Part shown: positions 41,409-49,922 of the stretch, one piece after another
How positions within the stretch are numbered: position 1 is the first letter of the stretch
How the letters are laid out: each line of letters starts with the position of its first letter
Source of the DNA: Kitasatospora sp. NBC_01246
GTDB lineage: Bacteria; Actinomycetota; Actinomycetes; Streptomycetales; Streptomycetaceae
Assembly: GCF_036226505.1 (NCBI RefSeq)
Contig: NZ_CP108484.1
Location: forward strand, 7,349,501-7,413,500
Length of the DNA: 64,000 bases
Direction of reading: 5' to 3'
The notes under the pieces: generated by a model
What the model saw: the letters and a program-made list of their open reading frames with translations, nothing else
Databases searched by the model: none
Told to the model about the DNA's origin: nothing
Program-made: the position numbers and the translations under genes

Positions 41409-41783
41409 ATGACGGACGCAGCAGGCGCGCTCAAGCAGACCATGACCGTGATCGAAGGCGCCCTCGGTGCCGCACTGGTGGACTACAACAGCGGCATGGC
41501 ACTCGCCACCCTCGACGGCCCCGGCGGGCTGGACCTCAACGTGGCCGCCGCCGGCAACACCGACGTGGTCCGGGCCAAGATGCGCACGATGGACATGCTG
41601 GGCCTGCAGGACGGCATCGAGGACATCCTCATCACCCTCAGCAGCCAGTACCACCTGATCCGGCCGCTCACCGGCCGCAGCGGCAAGGGCCTCTTCCTCT
41701 ACCTCGCGCTGGACAAGAGCCGGGCCAACCTGGCGATGGCCCGCCACCAGCTGACGAAGATCGAGGCCGACATGGAGGTCTGA
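41409..41783 (+). CDS. Roadblock/LC7 protein C
   Basis: The 124-residue protein is a roadblock/LC7 homologue: LKQTMTVIEGALGAALVDYNSGMALATLDGPGGLDLNVAAAGNTDVVRAKMRTMDMLGLQDGIEDILITLSSQYHLIRPLT, ending in LDKSRANLAMARHQLTKIE. The latter helix resembles the end of protein A (RTEGNLAAARYRL), so A and C may be paralogous partners. ATG 41409 is preferred. A short hairpin follows, ending the cluster. Confidence 0.88.
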   Translation: MTDAAGALKQTMTVIEGALGAALVDYNSGMALATLDGPGGLDLNVAAAGNTDVVRAKMRTMDMLGLQDGIEDILITLSSQYHLIRPLTGRSGKGLFLYLALDKSRANLAMARHQLTKIEADMEV

Positions 41784-41847
41784 CCCGCTCCGGGGCCCGG
41801 AACGGCCCGGAGCCCTCGGCGGGGTCCGGCCGACCCGTCCGTGGCAC

Positions 41848-41875
41848 GGACCCTGCGTCGCGCGGCGCAGGGTCC
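41848..41875. terminator. Terminator between the roadblock cluster and the DUF6188-like gene
   Basis: GGACCCTGCG (41848-41857) and CGCAGGGTCC (41866-41875) form a perfect 10-bp stem with an 8-nt loop between two convergent genes. Confidence 0.7.
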
Positions 41876-41919
41876 GGCCCGGCCGCCGGTCCGGCCACCG
41901 GTCGCGGGCGCGGCCCGGC

Positions 41920-42306
41920 TCAGCGGCCCGGGCCGCCCGTCCAGGTCACCTCGCCACCCGCCAGCCCGGAGCAGACGACCCCCTCGGGGGTGAGCACCGT
42001 CCAGGGCGCGACCACGGCGTGCGGCGGCACGGACAGGACGGTGTCGCCGTCGAAGACCAGCTCCAGTCCACCGGCCGGGGTCACCCGGGCGGTGCCCACC
42101 GTCCGGCCGACCAGGGCGAGCAGCCGGACGGTCGGGCGGACGGCCGGCGCGGGGTAGAAGCGCTCCACCCCGGACGGCACGGCGAAGCGGAACTCGTGTG
42201 TCACCCGGACGGTCACCGGCCCGTCCAGGTCGATGTCGAGTCGCCCGCCGCCGCGGACCGACTCCACCCGACGGCCGGCCAGGACGTCCGCGATCCCGTT
42301 CTCCAT
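41920..42306 (-). CDS. DUF6188-like protein
   Basis: The product is 128 residues of mostly beta structure, with VESVRGGGRLDIDLDGPVTVRVTHEFRFA near the start and a GGLELVFDGDTVLSVPP core. This resembles, from memory, the actinomycete DUF6188 family, which has no known function. There is no signal peptide or membrane segment. ATG 42306 gives the family-like start MENGIADVLAGRRV. It lies 40 bp downstream of the Nudix gene in the same direction. Confidence 0.65.
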   Translation of the reverse strand: MENGIADVLAGRRVESVRGGGRLDIDLDGPVTVRVTHEFRFAVPSGVERFYPAPAVRPTVRLLALVGRTVGTARVTPAGGLELVFDGDTVLSVPPHAVVAPWTVLTPEGVVCSGLAGGEVTWTGGPGR

Positions 42307-42346
42307 GCCTCCAGTGTGGACCGGGGCCACCGGTCGGGCCGCCCGG

Positions 42347-43456
42347 TCAGCGCGCCGGTCGGCCCTCGACCAGCTCGGCCGGTCCGCCGGAGCCGCCGCG
42401 GGCGGCGAGCGCGGCGGCCGTCCGCGACCAGGACGGGGCGGACAGCAGCGAGCGTGCCTCGGCCGGGTCGCAGAGCCGCCATTCGACCAGTTCGTCCTCG
42501 GGCAGCGTGATCGAGGCGAGGCGCTCGTCCGACGCGGTCCCGCCGTCGAACAGGTAGACGAGTACGGCGGTGTCCCGGTCGTGAGCCGGGTCCGCGCCCC
42601 GGCCGGGCAGCCAGTCGAGGGCCAGCAGCCGGCCCGGCTCGTACTCCCAGCCGAGCTCCTCGCGGATCTCCCGCCGGGCCGCCGCCCGGGGCAGCTCCCG
42701 GTCGGCCTCGATCCCGCCGCCGGGCAGCGTCCAGTACGGCTCCTCGCCGCCGCCCGGCCACGGCCGCAGGCGTACCAGCAGGACCCGCCCGGCCGTGTCG
42801 GTGAAGACGGCCCGGGCCTTCGCCCGGATCCGCGGCCGGCTGGCGATGTAGCCGGCCCGGTCCATCGGGGGAGCCGGCGGCTCGGCAGCCGTCCCGGTGG
42901 TGTCCCCGGTGAGCGCCAGACCCGCCAACCGGGTGTACTCCGGCGGTGGTTCGACCGTCAGATGCTCCAGGGTGTGCCCGGCCGGTTGGCTGTCCTCCAG
43001 CTCCAGCGGACCGGCCGAGCGCGGCGCCCGCAGGCAGGCGGTGACCCGCCGGGAGAGGCGGGGCGGCAGCGCGTGGGCGGCCTGTTCGGCGGTCAGCCAG
43101 GTCCACCCGCCGACCTCGGCGGTGTCCGGAGCGAACGCGGCCGACTGCTCGGGGGTGAGCGGTTCGGCCCAGTAGAGGTGTGCGGCGATCGGCGGGCGGG
43201 AATCGTCGAGCGTCCAGTCGATGCAGGCCAGTGGGCCGAGCACGGGCGTGAACCCGAGCTCCTCGCGGACCTCCCGGACGGCCGTCGCGCGGGGCGACAC
43301 GTCCTCCGGATCCCAGCCCCCGCCGGGGACGGCCACCGGGTGCTTCCGGTCGTACGGCAGCCGCACCACGAGCACCCGGCCGTCGGCGGTCGGGAAGAGC
43401 ACCCCGGCGGCTGCCATCAACTCACGTCCGAAGTCACCGCTCTGTCGGTCCGTCAC
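42347..43456 (-). CDS. Tandem Nudix hydrolase
   Basis: The 369-residue protein carries two Nudix domains. The C-terminal Nudix box is complete (GGGIEADRELPRAAARREIREELGW). In the N-terminal box (GGGWDPEDVSPRATAVREVREELGF) the first conserved Glu of the G-x5-E-x7-REUXEE pattern is Val, though the metal-binding REVREE is kept. Nudix enzymes hydrolyse nucleoside diphosphates linked to another group; substrates here are unknown. GTG 43456 is chosen because a GGAGGGAG-like site lies 8 nt upstream; a start at 43510 is also possible. The domains may have specialised. Confidence 0.85.
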   Translation of the reverse strand: MTDRQSGDFGRELMAAAGVLFPTADGRVLVVRLPYDRKHPVAVPGGGWDPEDVSPRATAVREVREELGFTPVLGPLACIDWTLDDSRPPIAAHLYWAEPLTPEQSAAFAPDTAEVGGWTWLTAEQAAHALPPRLSRRVTACLRAPRSAGPLELEDSQPAGHTLEHLTVEPPPEYTRLAGLALTGDTTGTAAEPPAPPMDRAGYIASRPRIRAKARAVFTDTAGRVLLVRLRPWPGGGEEPYWTLPGGGIEADRELPRAAARREIREELGWEYEPGRLLALDWLPGRGADPAHDRDTAVLVYLFDGGTASDERLASITLPEDELVEWRLCDPAEARSLLSAPSWSRTAAALAARGGSGGPAELVEGRPAR

Positions 43457-43609
43457 CGCTCCGACTCCCTCCCTCGATACGGGCAGGTCGATCCGCCCGC
43501 TGCCCACCACGACACCTCACCCGCTCCGAACGGTTCCCCGCCGGTCACCGCAACGAACGGGCGGTACCGGCGTACCGGCGGTAGCGGTCCGTCCGGCGGT
43601 GAGGCGCGA

Positions 43610-44659
43610 TCACTTCGGCGGGCCGCCGTGCGGTCCGGCCGGCGCGAGCGCGTCGACCGGTCCGCGTGGGTCCGCGTCGACCGGCGCGAGCGCGCCGAGC
43701 GCGGCCGCCGCCGCCCGGGCCATCCGCTCGTCGTGGCGGCCGGTGGCGCCGCGCAGGCGTGCCCAGCCTTCGACGGCGGCCAGCGCGAGCAGGCCGGGGA
43801 GCAGGTCCGTGCTGCGTTCGGCGACCCAGCTGGTGCCGCGGGTGGCCATCCACCAGAGGTCGGCGACGGCGCCCGGGGGCGGGTCGACGGGACCGCCGGT
43901 GGGGGCCGGACCGAGCGGCCGGCCGGCGGCCGCGAGCAACTCGTGGAAGCCCCGGGCGATCAGCCGGTGCCCTTCGGCGCTGGGGTGGAGCCGGTCCACG
44001 CTCAGCAAGCCGCGCCGCGCCGTCCAGGGCAGGCCGGCGACGTGCAGGTGGAGGGCGTGGTGGCGCGCGGAGAGGGCGTGCACCACGGTGTTCACCGCGT
44101 CCATCCGGCGGGCCAGTGGCCGGGCCAGCGGCCGCGGCAGTCGCAGCAGCGTGCCCGGGTCGGGCAGGCAGGCGGTGAGCACCAGGGCGCCGCCGCAGGA
44201 GAGTTCGCGGAGCGTGGTGTCCAGCTCCCGGGCGGTGCGGCCGATGTCGAACTCCGACCGCAGGGTGTCGTTGCCCCCGACTACCACGGCGGCCAGCCGG
44301 GGGCGCAGCACCAGCGCGGCGGGCAGCTGCTCGGTCGTCAGGTCGGTGGTGAGAGCCCCGCTCCGCGCGAGGTTGGTGAACTCGACGCCGACCCCCGGCG
44401 GAGCCAGTGAGCCGGAGAGCAGCGCCGCCCAGCCCCGCCAGCCGCCGGTGACCGGGTCACCGACGCCCTCCGTGAGGGAGTCGCCGAGAGCCACGAACCG
44501 CACCGGCTCGACGGCGCTCCCGGCGCCGGCGTTCCGCTCTCCTCGCACGCCGCCCGGGGCCGCCGCCGTCAGGGGCGGGGGCTCCGGGGCCACCGCCTCC
44601 GGCCGCGCCGTGCCCGGGAGCGTCTCGCCGCCCTCGCCCCCCACCACAGCCGTGCTCAT
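43610..44659 (-). CDS. SGNH/GDSL hydrolase
   Basis: The 349-residue protein has the four SGNH blocks: FVALGDSLTEG (Ser), a Gly in NLARSGALT, VVVGGNDTL (Asn) and DRLHPSAEGH (Asp and His). About 50 Pro/Gly-rich residues precede them and a helical extension of about 100 residues follows. Family members are esterases or lipases; the substrate is unknown. It overlaps the upstream glycosyltransferase by 4 bp and is the last gene of a three-gene operon, so it may remove acyl groups from the glycan or glycolipid made there (inference). Confidence 0.88.
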   Translation of the reverse strand: MSTAVVGGEGGETLPGTARPEAVAPEPPPLTAAAPGGVRGERNAGAGSAVEPVRFVALGDSLTEGVGDPVTGGWRGWAALLSGSLAPPGVGVEFTNLARSGALTTDLTTEQLPAALVLRPRLAAVVVGGNDTLRSEFDIGRTARELDTTLRELSCGGALVLTACLPDPGTLLRLPRPLARPLARRMDAVNTVVHALSARHHALHLHVAGLPWTARRGLLSVDRLHPSAEGHRLIARGFHELLAAAGRPLGPAPTGGPVDPPPGAVADLWWMATRGTSWVAERSTDLLPGLLALAAVEGWARLRGATGRHDERMARAAAAALGALAPVDADPRGPVDALAPAGPHGGPPK

Positions 44660-45909
44660 CGTGCTTCCTCCGTCCCGGTGGCCGGGGAGACCACCCGGTC
44701 CTGCACCCGCTCCTGGGCCCGCTCCTGGTCCTGCCCCCGGTCCGGCGTCCCGAGCGGCGCCGGCACCACGGCCGCCGCACGGTGCGCGGCGAGGAAGGCC
44801 GCCACGGCGGCGGGCCAGCCGTACTGTTCGGCCCGGGCGCGGGCGGCGGAGCGGCGCTCCTCCTCGGGGCGTGCGAGCAGCTCACGCGCCGCCCCCGCGA
44901 ATCCCGCGCCGGTGTCGTCGGCCGCGACACCGGCCGGGCCCACCAGGGCGGGCAGCGCCGAGGACCGGCTGACCGCGACCGGGGTGCCGCACGCCAGCGC
45001 CTCCAGCGCGGCCAGCCCGAAGGTCTCGACCGGTCCGGGGGCGAGCACCACGTCGGCGCAGCCGAGCAGCCGGGCCAGTGCGCCCCGCCCGGCCACGTGC
45101 CCGAGGAAGTGCACCGGCAGCCGGAGCCGCCCGGCCCGGGTGGCCAGCCGCGACCGGAGCGGTCCGGTGCCGGCCACCACCAGGACGGCCGGCAGCCCGG
45201 CCGAGGACAGCTCGGCGAGGGCGTCGACGGCGCGCTCGGGGTGCTTCTCCGCCGAGAGGCGGGAGCAGAGCACCAGCAGCGCCTGCCCCGGGTCCGCGTA
45301 GCGCGCCCGCTCGTCCGCCCGCTCGGCGGCCGTGAGGGGGCGCATGGCGGTCAGGTCCACCCCCAGCGGTGCCTGAGCGAGGTTTCGTACGCCCAGGCGG
45401 CGGAACTCGGCGGAAGCCCAGTCGGTGGTGCAGACCACGGTGTCGTAGGACCGGGCGGTGCGGCGGTTGAGCCGGTCGGCGGCCGCGGTGGCGAGCGGGC
45501 CGGGCAGGCCCCAGGTGCGGAGCAACCCGGCGGTGCTCTCGTGCGACACCATGACCGAGCGCAGGCCGTGGCGCCGGGCCCAGCCGCCGGTCCAGCGCAG
45601 CGTCGTGCGGTCGGAGACCTCCAGTCGGTCCGGCGCCAGACGGGTCAGCTCGTGGGCGAGCGCCCGCCGGTCGGTGAGCAGCCGGTAGCCGCCGCTGCCG
45701 GGCAGCACCGGTCCGGGCAGGGTGACCACCAGCCCCTGCCCGGTCTCCTCCTCCGTTCGCCGCTCGCCGGGGACGACCAGCACCGGTGTGTGGCCGGCGG
45801 ACCGGTAGCCCTCGCCGAGGTGGCGCAGGGCCGTGCGCAGTCCGCCCGAGACCGGGGTGACGAAGTTCGCCACCCGGACGATCCGGAGCGAGGCTCTGTG
45901 GTCGGTCAT
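44656..45909 (-). CDS. Group-1 (GT4) glycosyltransferase
   Basis: The 417-residue cytoplasmic enzyme has a GT-B fold. The N-domain has RIVRVANFVTPVSGGLRTALRHLGEGYRSAGH, and the C-domain has LLVLCSRLSAEKHPERAVDAL, GTGPLRSRL and APGPVETFGLAALEALACGTPVAVSR, which holds the E-x7-E motif of GT4. It moves a sugar from a nucleotide donor. It is coupled by 4-bp overlaps to the second glycosyltransferase upstream and to the GDSL gene downstream. Acceptor and donor are unknown; glycolipid or polysaccharide synthesis is likely. Confidence 0.9.
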   Translation of the reverse strand: MTDHRASLRIVRVANFVTPVSGGLRTALRHLGEGYRSAGHTPVLVVPGERRTEEETGQGLVVTLPGPVLPGSGGYRLLTDRRALAHELTRLAPDRLEVSDRTTLRWTGGWARRHGLRSVMVSHESTAGLLRTWGLPGPLATAAADRLNRRTARSYDTVVCTTDWASAEFRRLGVRNLAQAPLGVDLTAMRPLTAAERADERARYADPGQALLVLCSRLSAEKHPERAVDALAELSSAGLPAVLVVAGTGPLRSRLATRAGRLRLPVHFLGHVAGRGALARLLGCADVVLAPGPVETFGLAALEALACGTPVAVSRSSALPALVGPAGVAADDTGAGFAGAARELLARPEEERRSAARARAEQYGWPAAVAAFLAAHRAAAVVPAPLGTPDRGQDQERAQERVQDRVVSPATGTEEAR

Positions 45910-47168
45910 GCCGGGAGCTCCTCCGCCACCGGGGTGCCCTCGGCGGGGCGCGCCTGGTCGGCCGTCGGGGCCGCGCCCTCGCGGCCCGGTCCGGTCGCAC
46001 CCGTGACCTCGGCCACCGCGGTGCCGCGGTGCTCGGCCAGCACCTCCGCGTAGTGCCGCAGCAGGAGGTCCCCGACCGCCTCCCAGGTGCGGGCCGTCAC
46101 GTCCGCCCGCCCGGCCCGCCCGTAGGCGGCCCGCAGCTCGGCGTCGCCGGCCAGCGTGGTGACCGCTCTGGCCACCGCCGCGCCGTCCCTCGGCGGCACC
46201 AGCAGGCCGGTCCGGCGGTGGCCGACCAGGTCCAGCGGCCCCCCGGCGGCCGGGCCGATCACCGGGACCCCGCTGGCCATCGCCTCCTGGATGGTCTGGC
46301 AGAAGGTCTCCAGCGGGCCGGTGTGCACGAACACGTCCAGGGTGGCGAAACAGCGCGCCAGCTCCTCCCCGGTCCGCCGGCCGAGGAAGACCGCGCCGGG
46401 CATCGCGGCCTTCAGCCCCGGCGCGGACGGCCCGTCGCCGATCACCACCACCCGCACCCCGGGCAGCGCCGAGGCGCTCGCCAGCAGGTCGACCCGCTTC
46501 TCGGGCGCGAGCCGCCCGACGTACCCGACCAGCACCTCCCCGCCGGGCGCGAGGGCCCGGTGCAGCGTCTCGTCACGGTGGCGCGGGTGGAAGCGGACCG
46601 AGTCCACCCCGCGCGGCCAGAGCCGCACCCGCGGCACGCCGTGCGCGGTGAGGTCCTGTGCCGCCGGGGTGGAGGGCGCGAGGGTGCGGGCGGCGGCCCG
46701 GTGGACGGTCCGGATCCGGTGCCAGGCCGCGGCCTCGCCCAGCCCGCGGCCCGCGCGGTAGGCGTGCGCGTACCCGGCGAGGTCCGTCTGGTAGACGGCG
46801 ACGGCGGGGACACCCAGCCGGGCGGCGGCCTGCATCCCGCGCGCGCCGAGCACGAACGGACTGGCCAGGTGGACGATGTCGGGCCGGTGCCCGGCGATCG
46901 CGGCCGTCAGCCGCCGGCCGGGCAGCGCGATCCGGACCTGCGGGTAGCCCGGCAGCGGGACGGACGGGACGCGGACCACGGGCAGCTCGGCCGCCCCCGT
47001 CCCGCCTCCGAAGACGTGCGGCGGGCACTCGGCCCCCCGCGCGGGTGCCGGGGTGATGACGAGCGGCTGGTGGCCCCGGCGGACCAGATGCTCGGCCGTC
47101 CGCAGCACGCTGTGGGCGACTCCGTTGACCTCGGGCGGAAAGGATTCGGTGACGATGACGACGCGCAT
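45906..47168 (-). CDS. Group-1 (GT4) glycosyltransferase, PimB/MgtA-like
   Basis: The 420-residue enzyme starts RVVIVTESFPPEVNGVAHSVLRTAEHLVRRGH, typical of mannosyltransferases of the MgtA/PimB type, and has VLVGYVGRLAPEKRVDLLA, VVIGDGPS and TGPLETFCQTIQEAMASGVPVIGPAAGG. Members add mannose or glucuronate to diacylglycerol or phosphatidylinositol; the exact reaction here is not certain. It is the first gene of the operon and overlaps the next by 4 bp. A hairpin about 60 bp upstream ends the preceding gene. Confidence 0.9.
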   Translation of the reverse strand: MRVVIVTESFPPEVNGVAHSVLRTAEHLVRRGHQPLVITPAPARGAECPPHVFGGGTGAAELPVVRVPSVPLPGYPQVRIALPGRRLTAAIAGHRPDIVHLASPFVLGARGMQAAARLGVPAVAVYQTDLAGYAHAYRAGRGLGEAAAWHRIRTVHRAAARTLAPSTPAAQDLTAHGVPRVRLWPRGVDSVRFHPRHRDETLHRALAPGGEVLVGYVGRLAPEKRVDLLASASALPGVRVVVIGDGPSAPGLKAAMPGAVFLGRRTGEELARCFATLDVFVHTGPLETFCQTIQEAMASGVPVIGPAAGGPLDLVGHRRTGLLVPPRDGAAVARAVTTLAGDAELRAAYGRAGRADVTARTWEAVGDLLLRHYAEVLAEHRGTAVAEVTGATGPGREGAAPTADQARPAEGTPVAEELPA

Positions 47169-47227
47169 GCCAACGTTCTGTCCGCATCCGGCGTGCAGGC
47201 GGCCAAAGGGATCTGTCGAACAAACGA

Positions 47228-47260
47228 ACGCGGGTCGGCGATTGTGCCACCGACCCGCGT
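47228..47260 (-). terminator. Terminator after the YegP-like gene
   Basis: Positions 47228-47238 and 47250-47260 form a perfect 11-bp stem with an 11-nt loop. On the minus strand it is followed by TCGTTTGTTCG. It separates the YegP-like gene from the glycosyltransferase operon. Confidence 0.7.
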
Positions 47261-47297
47261 TTCCGCCCTCACCCGCCCGAAGCGCGGTGCGTCCGCC

Positions 47298-47492
47298 CTA
47301 CCGGGCCGGACCGGCCGCCGTCTCCTTGAGCTCCGCGTAGGGCGCGAGCTTCCGGATCGACTCGATGCTCCTGATGCAGTCGTCCCGGCTCTCGTGCGGA
47401 TCGCCCGTCACCACGACGGTGCCGTTGCTCGCCTTGAGCCGGAACCGGTGCATGCCGGTCTCGTCGGTGTACAGCTCGAACTTCCCTGCCAT
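47298..47492 (-). CDS. YegP-like (DUF1508) small protein
   Basis: The 64-residue protein matches one YegP/UPF0339 (DUF1508) repeat: KFELYTDETGMHRFRLKASNGTVVVTGDPHESRDDCIRSIESIRK. E. coli YegP has two such repeats, while the single-repeat form is common in actinomycetes. The function is unknown; it may bind a partner protein. A GGTGAAG-type site lies upstream of ATG 47492. Confidence 0.88.
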   Translation of the reverse strand: MAGKFELYTDETGMHRFRLKASNGTVVVTGDPHESRDDCIRSIESIRKLAPYAELKETAAGPAR

Positions 47493-47621
47493 TGGGTCTT
47501 CACCTTTCGGTCCGGTAGCCCCCTCGCACCGCAACGTAGGCCCAAGTTCCCACCACCGCATGCCAGATGGGCCAGATGGGTCACCCCCTACCGCGATCGG
47601 GCCGAGAGCCTCCGGTCGTCG

Positions 47622-48257
47622 CTACTCGCGGGTCAGGATGCCGGTGGCCCGCGACGGGCCCCAGTCGAACAGGAGCGTGCCGTCGCTGCGCGGCTCCAGC
47701 ACGAAGTCGCCGTTCACGCACGTCGTCCGGGTGTTGCGGGTGACCCTCTCGTGGCCGGTCAGCCGTTTCGGGAGGCGCTCGGTGAGCAGCCAGACCGTGG
47801 TGCAGCCGAGCGGGGAGTACTCGGCGTCCGCGAACTCCTCGCCGATCCGCGCGTCGCGGATCCGTACGAGGAGGACGTACTTCTCGCGGCCCTGGGTGAT
47901 GCTCCCGCGCCAGGTCCCGGCCCAGGACGCCGCCGTGGCGGTGGCCGCCGGGCCCGGAGCCGTCGACGCGTACGTGCTCGCCGGTGCCGGTGCGGCGGCG
48001 GCCGGCCCGCCGGAGGAGGCCGGGTGGGGGGAGTCGTTCCCCGAAAGCTGCCACCAGGTCAGGACGGCGGCGAGGCCGGCGAGCAGCGTCCCGAGGCCGC
48101 CGAGGACGGTGGACCAGTGGCCCGGCCAGGCTCGAACGGCTTGCTGCCGTGACCGCCCGGGCGGAGCGCCGGGTCCGCCGCCCGGAGTGTTCCCCGGCCC
48201 GCCACCGCCACCCGGCCCGGTCCCCGGCCCCGGGCCGGTACCCCCGGCCGTTGCCAT
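47622..48257 (-). CDS. Single-pass membrane protein with Gly/Pro-rich N-terminus
   Basis: The product is about 211 residues. It has a Gly/Pro-rich N-terminus (PGPGTGPGGGGGPGNTPGGG), one membrane helix (STVLGGLGTLLAGLAAVLTWW), an Ala/Pro/Thr-rich linker, and a C-terminal beta-rich domain (WAGTWRGSITQGREKYVLLVRIRDARIGEEFADAEY ... TTCVNGDFVLEPRSDGTLLFDW) that would be outside the cell. The pattern recalls the sensor part of serine/threonine kinase-like membrane proteins without a kinase. ATG 48257 is preferred to a TTG at 48386. It follows the MFS gene in the same direction. Confidence 0.65.
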   Translation of the reverse strand: MATAGGTGPGPGTGPGGGGGPGNTPGGGPGAPPGRSRQQAVRAWPGHWSTVLGGLGTLLAGLAAVLTWWQLSGNDSPHPASSGGPAAAAPAPASTYASTAPGPAATATAASWAGTWRGSITQGREKYVLLVRIRDARIGEEFADAEYSPLGCTTVWLLTERLPKRLTGHERVTRNTRTTCVNGDFVLEPRSDGTLLFDWGPSRATGILTRE

Positions 48258-48405
48258 CCCGACCACCCCCGGCGGCAGCGTTCCCGTTGCCGGAGGCTTG
48301 AACCGCGTGTCGCTCCCCGGTCGACGGCCGCCCGCTCGGTCGTCGCCCGCCCCGAGCGACTCCACCTCGCGGTTCGCGGTCGGCAACTCCTCCGGAGGCC
48401 GGACC

Positions 48406-49728
48406 TCAGGCGCGCAGTTCCGGTGCCCTGTCGACGGCTCCGCCCGGGGGAGTGCTCGCCGGCTCGGCCGTCGGTGCGGCGAGCGCCGCCAACCGCCGTT
48501 CGCAGGAGCGGCGTTGCACGACGGAGAGTCCCGCGACGGCGGCGCCGAGGGTGAGCCAGCCCGCCGGGCCGGCGGCCATCACCGCGCCGGTCAGCAGCAG
48601 CGGGCCGGCCGACTTCTGGACGGACTGGGCCATGCCGGCCACGCCCAGGTAGGAGGCCCGGGCCCGTTCGGGTGCCAGCGAGACGGCCAGCTCCCAGGAG
48701 CTCACCGACCGCATCAGCTCGGCGGCGGTGACCAGCATCGCCGCGACCAGCAGGGCGGCCGCCGCCGACCAGGCCCCGCCGCCGGTGCCGAGTGCCACGA
48801 CCGCGCAGCCCGCCGACATCGCCACGCCGTACAGGGTGACCGCCGCCGCCGCGCGGTGCGGGCCCTCGGCGCGCGCCGAGACCCGGAGTTGGAGCACCAC
48901 CACCAGGACGGTGTTGATCGCGAGGAAGGCGGGCACGAGGGCGTGCGGCGCCGAGGTGTGGTTCACCAGCCAGAGCGGAAGTCCGACGTTGAGCACCGAG
49001 TCGTCCAGGCTCATCGGGATGTCCAGGAGGACGAAGCGCAGGTACCCGCGGTCCCGCCACGGGCTGGGCGCCGGCTCCTGTGCCGGGGCGCCCGGCGTAT
49101 CGGCCCGCGCCGCGACCCGGCCGCCGCCGCGCGGTTCCCGGGTGCGCCACACCAGGGCGGCGGTCACCGCGAAGGACAGCGCGTTGCCGAGGACCAGTGC
49201 CCGGTAGGCGTCGGTGGTGCCCACCGCCAGGCCGACCGCCGCGATGCCCGCGCCCAGCGCGTACCCGGCGTTGGCCGCGCTGCGGGTGAGCGCCTGGTAG
49301 GTGGAGCGCCGCTCGCCCGTCGACCGGGTGGCGAAGAGCATCTCCAGCGTCTTGGCCGCCCGCTCGCCCAGGGAGGTCACCGCCATCACGGCGAGCAGCG
49401 CGGTGAAGCCGTCGCAGACCAGCAGCAGGCCCATCGTGACGATCCGCACCAGGTGGCACCCGATCAGCAGCCCCCGGACGGGGAACCGTTCGGCCAGTTG
49501 CCCGGCCAGCGGGGAGCCGGCGATGCCCGCCACGGCGGCCACGCCCAGCAGCAGGCCGACCTGCTGCGCGTCCAGCCGGGTGACGAAGGTGAAGTACAGC
49601 ACCGAGGCCGCGGCCCACACCCCCGTGCCGGTCCGGTCCAGGAACTGGGCGAGCAGCATGATCCGCCCGTCCCGTCCGCCCGGTGGCCGCCGCAGCTGCG
49701 CCAGTAGTCCGCCCCCGTGCTGTGCCAT
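48406..49728 (-). CDS. MFS transporter
   Basis: This 440-residue protein has about twelve hydrophobic segments with MFS features (MLLAQFLDRTGTGVWAAASVLYFTF first; GLLLGVAAVAGIAGSPLAGQLAERFPVRGLLIGCHLVRI across the A-loop). It is probably a drug or metabolite exporter; the substrate is unknown. ATG 49728 is used. A pair of MarR-type palindromes lies 54-82 bp upstream, so the gene is probably induced by a ligand via a regulator encoded elsewhere. Confidence 0.88.
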   Translation of the reverse strand: MAQHGGGLLAQLRRPPGGRDGRIMLLAQFLDRTGTGVWAAASVLYFTFVTRLDAQQVGLLLGVAAVAGIAGSPLAGQLAERFPVRGLLIGCHLVRIVTMGLLLVCDGFTALLAVMAVTSLGERAAKTLEMLFATRSTGERRSTYQALTRSAANAGYALGAGIAAVGLAVGTTDAYRALVLGNALSFAVTAALVWRTREPRGGGRVAARADTPGAPAQEPAPSPWRDRGYLRFVLLDIPMSLDDSVLNVGLPLWLVNHTSAPHALVPAFLAINTVLVVVLQLRVSARAEGPHRAAAAVTLYGVAMSAGCAVVALGTGGGAWSAAAALLVAAMLVTAAELMRSVSSWELAVSLAPERARASYLGVAGMAQSVQKSAGPLLLTGAVMAAGPAGWLTLGAAVAGLSVVQRRSCERRLAALAAPTAEPASTPPGGAVDRAPELRA

Positions 49729-49781
49729 GACCCCTGCCCCTCGCCGTTCCGGTGTTCGGGGAGCAGCCTGCCGGACATGAA

Positions 49782-49810
49782 TCTCGACGTCAAGATACTT
49801 GATGTCAACA
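49782..49810. promoter_or_regulatory. Tandem operator-like palindromes upstream of the MFS gene
   Basis: TCTCGACGTCAAGA (49782-49795) and ACTTGATGTCAACA (49797-49810) are each close to a TTGAnnTCAA palindrome. Together, GACGTCAAG (49786-49794) and CTTGATGTC (49798-49806) form a larger inverted repeat with one mismatch. The region is much less GC-rich than its surroundings. The motif resembles MarR/OhrR-type sites; the cognate regulator is not adjacent. Confidence 0.6.
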
Positions 49811-49922
49811 GACCTCATGAGGGGACTTGCGGGGAGCGCCACCCGCCGCCCGGCCGACCTGTCGGACCTCGAAGCTAGGCTGGGAAGCCCGCTGTCCGCA
49901 CCGCTCCGGAAGGCCCCGGCCG

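Noticed and set aside
38809..41783. A classical conservon
   Set aside because: No histidine kinase, DUF742 protein or Ras-like GTPase is present in the cluster.
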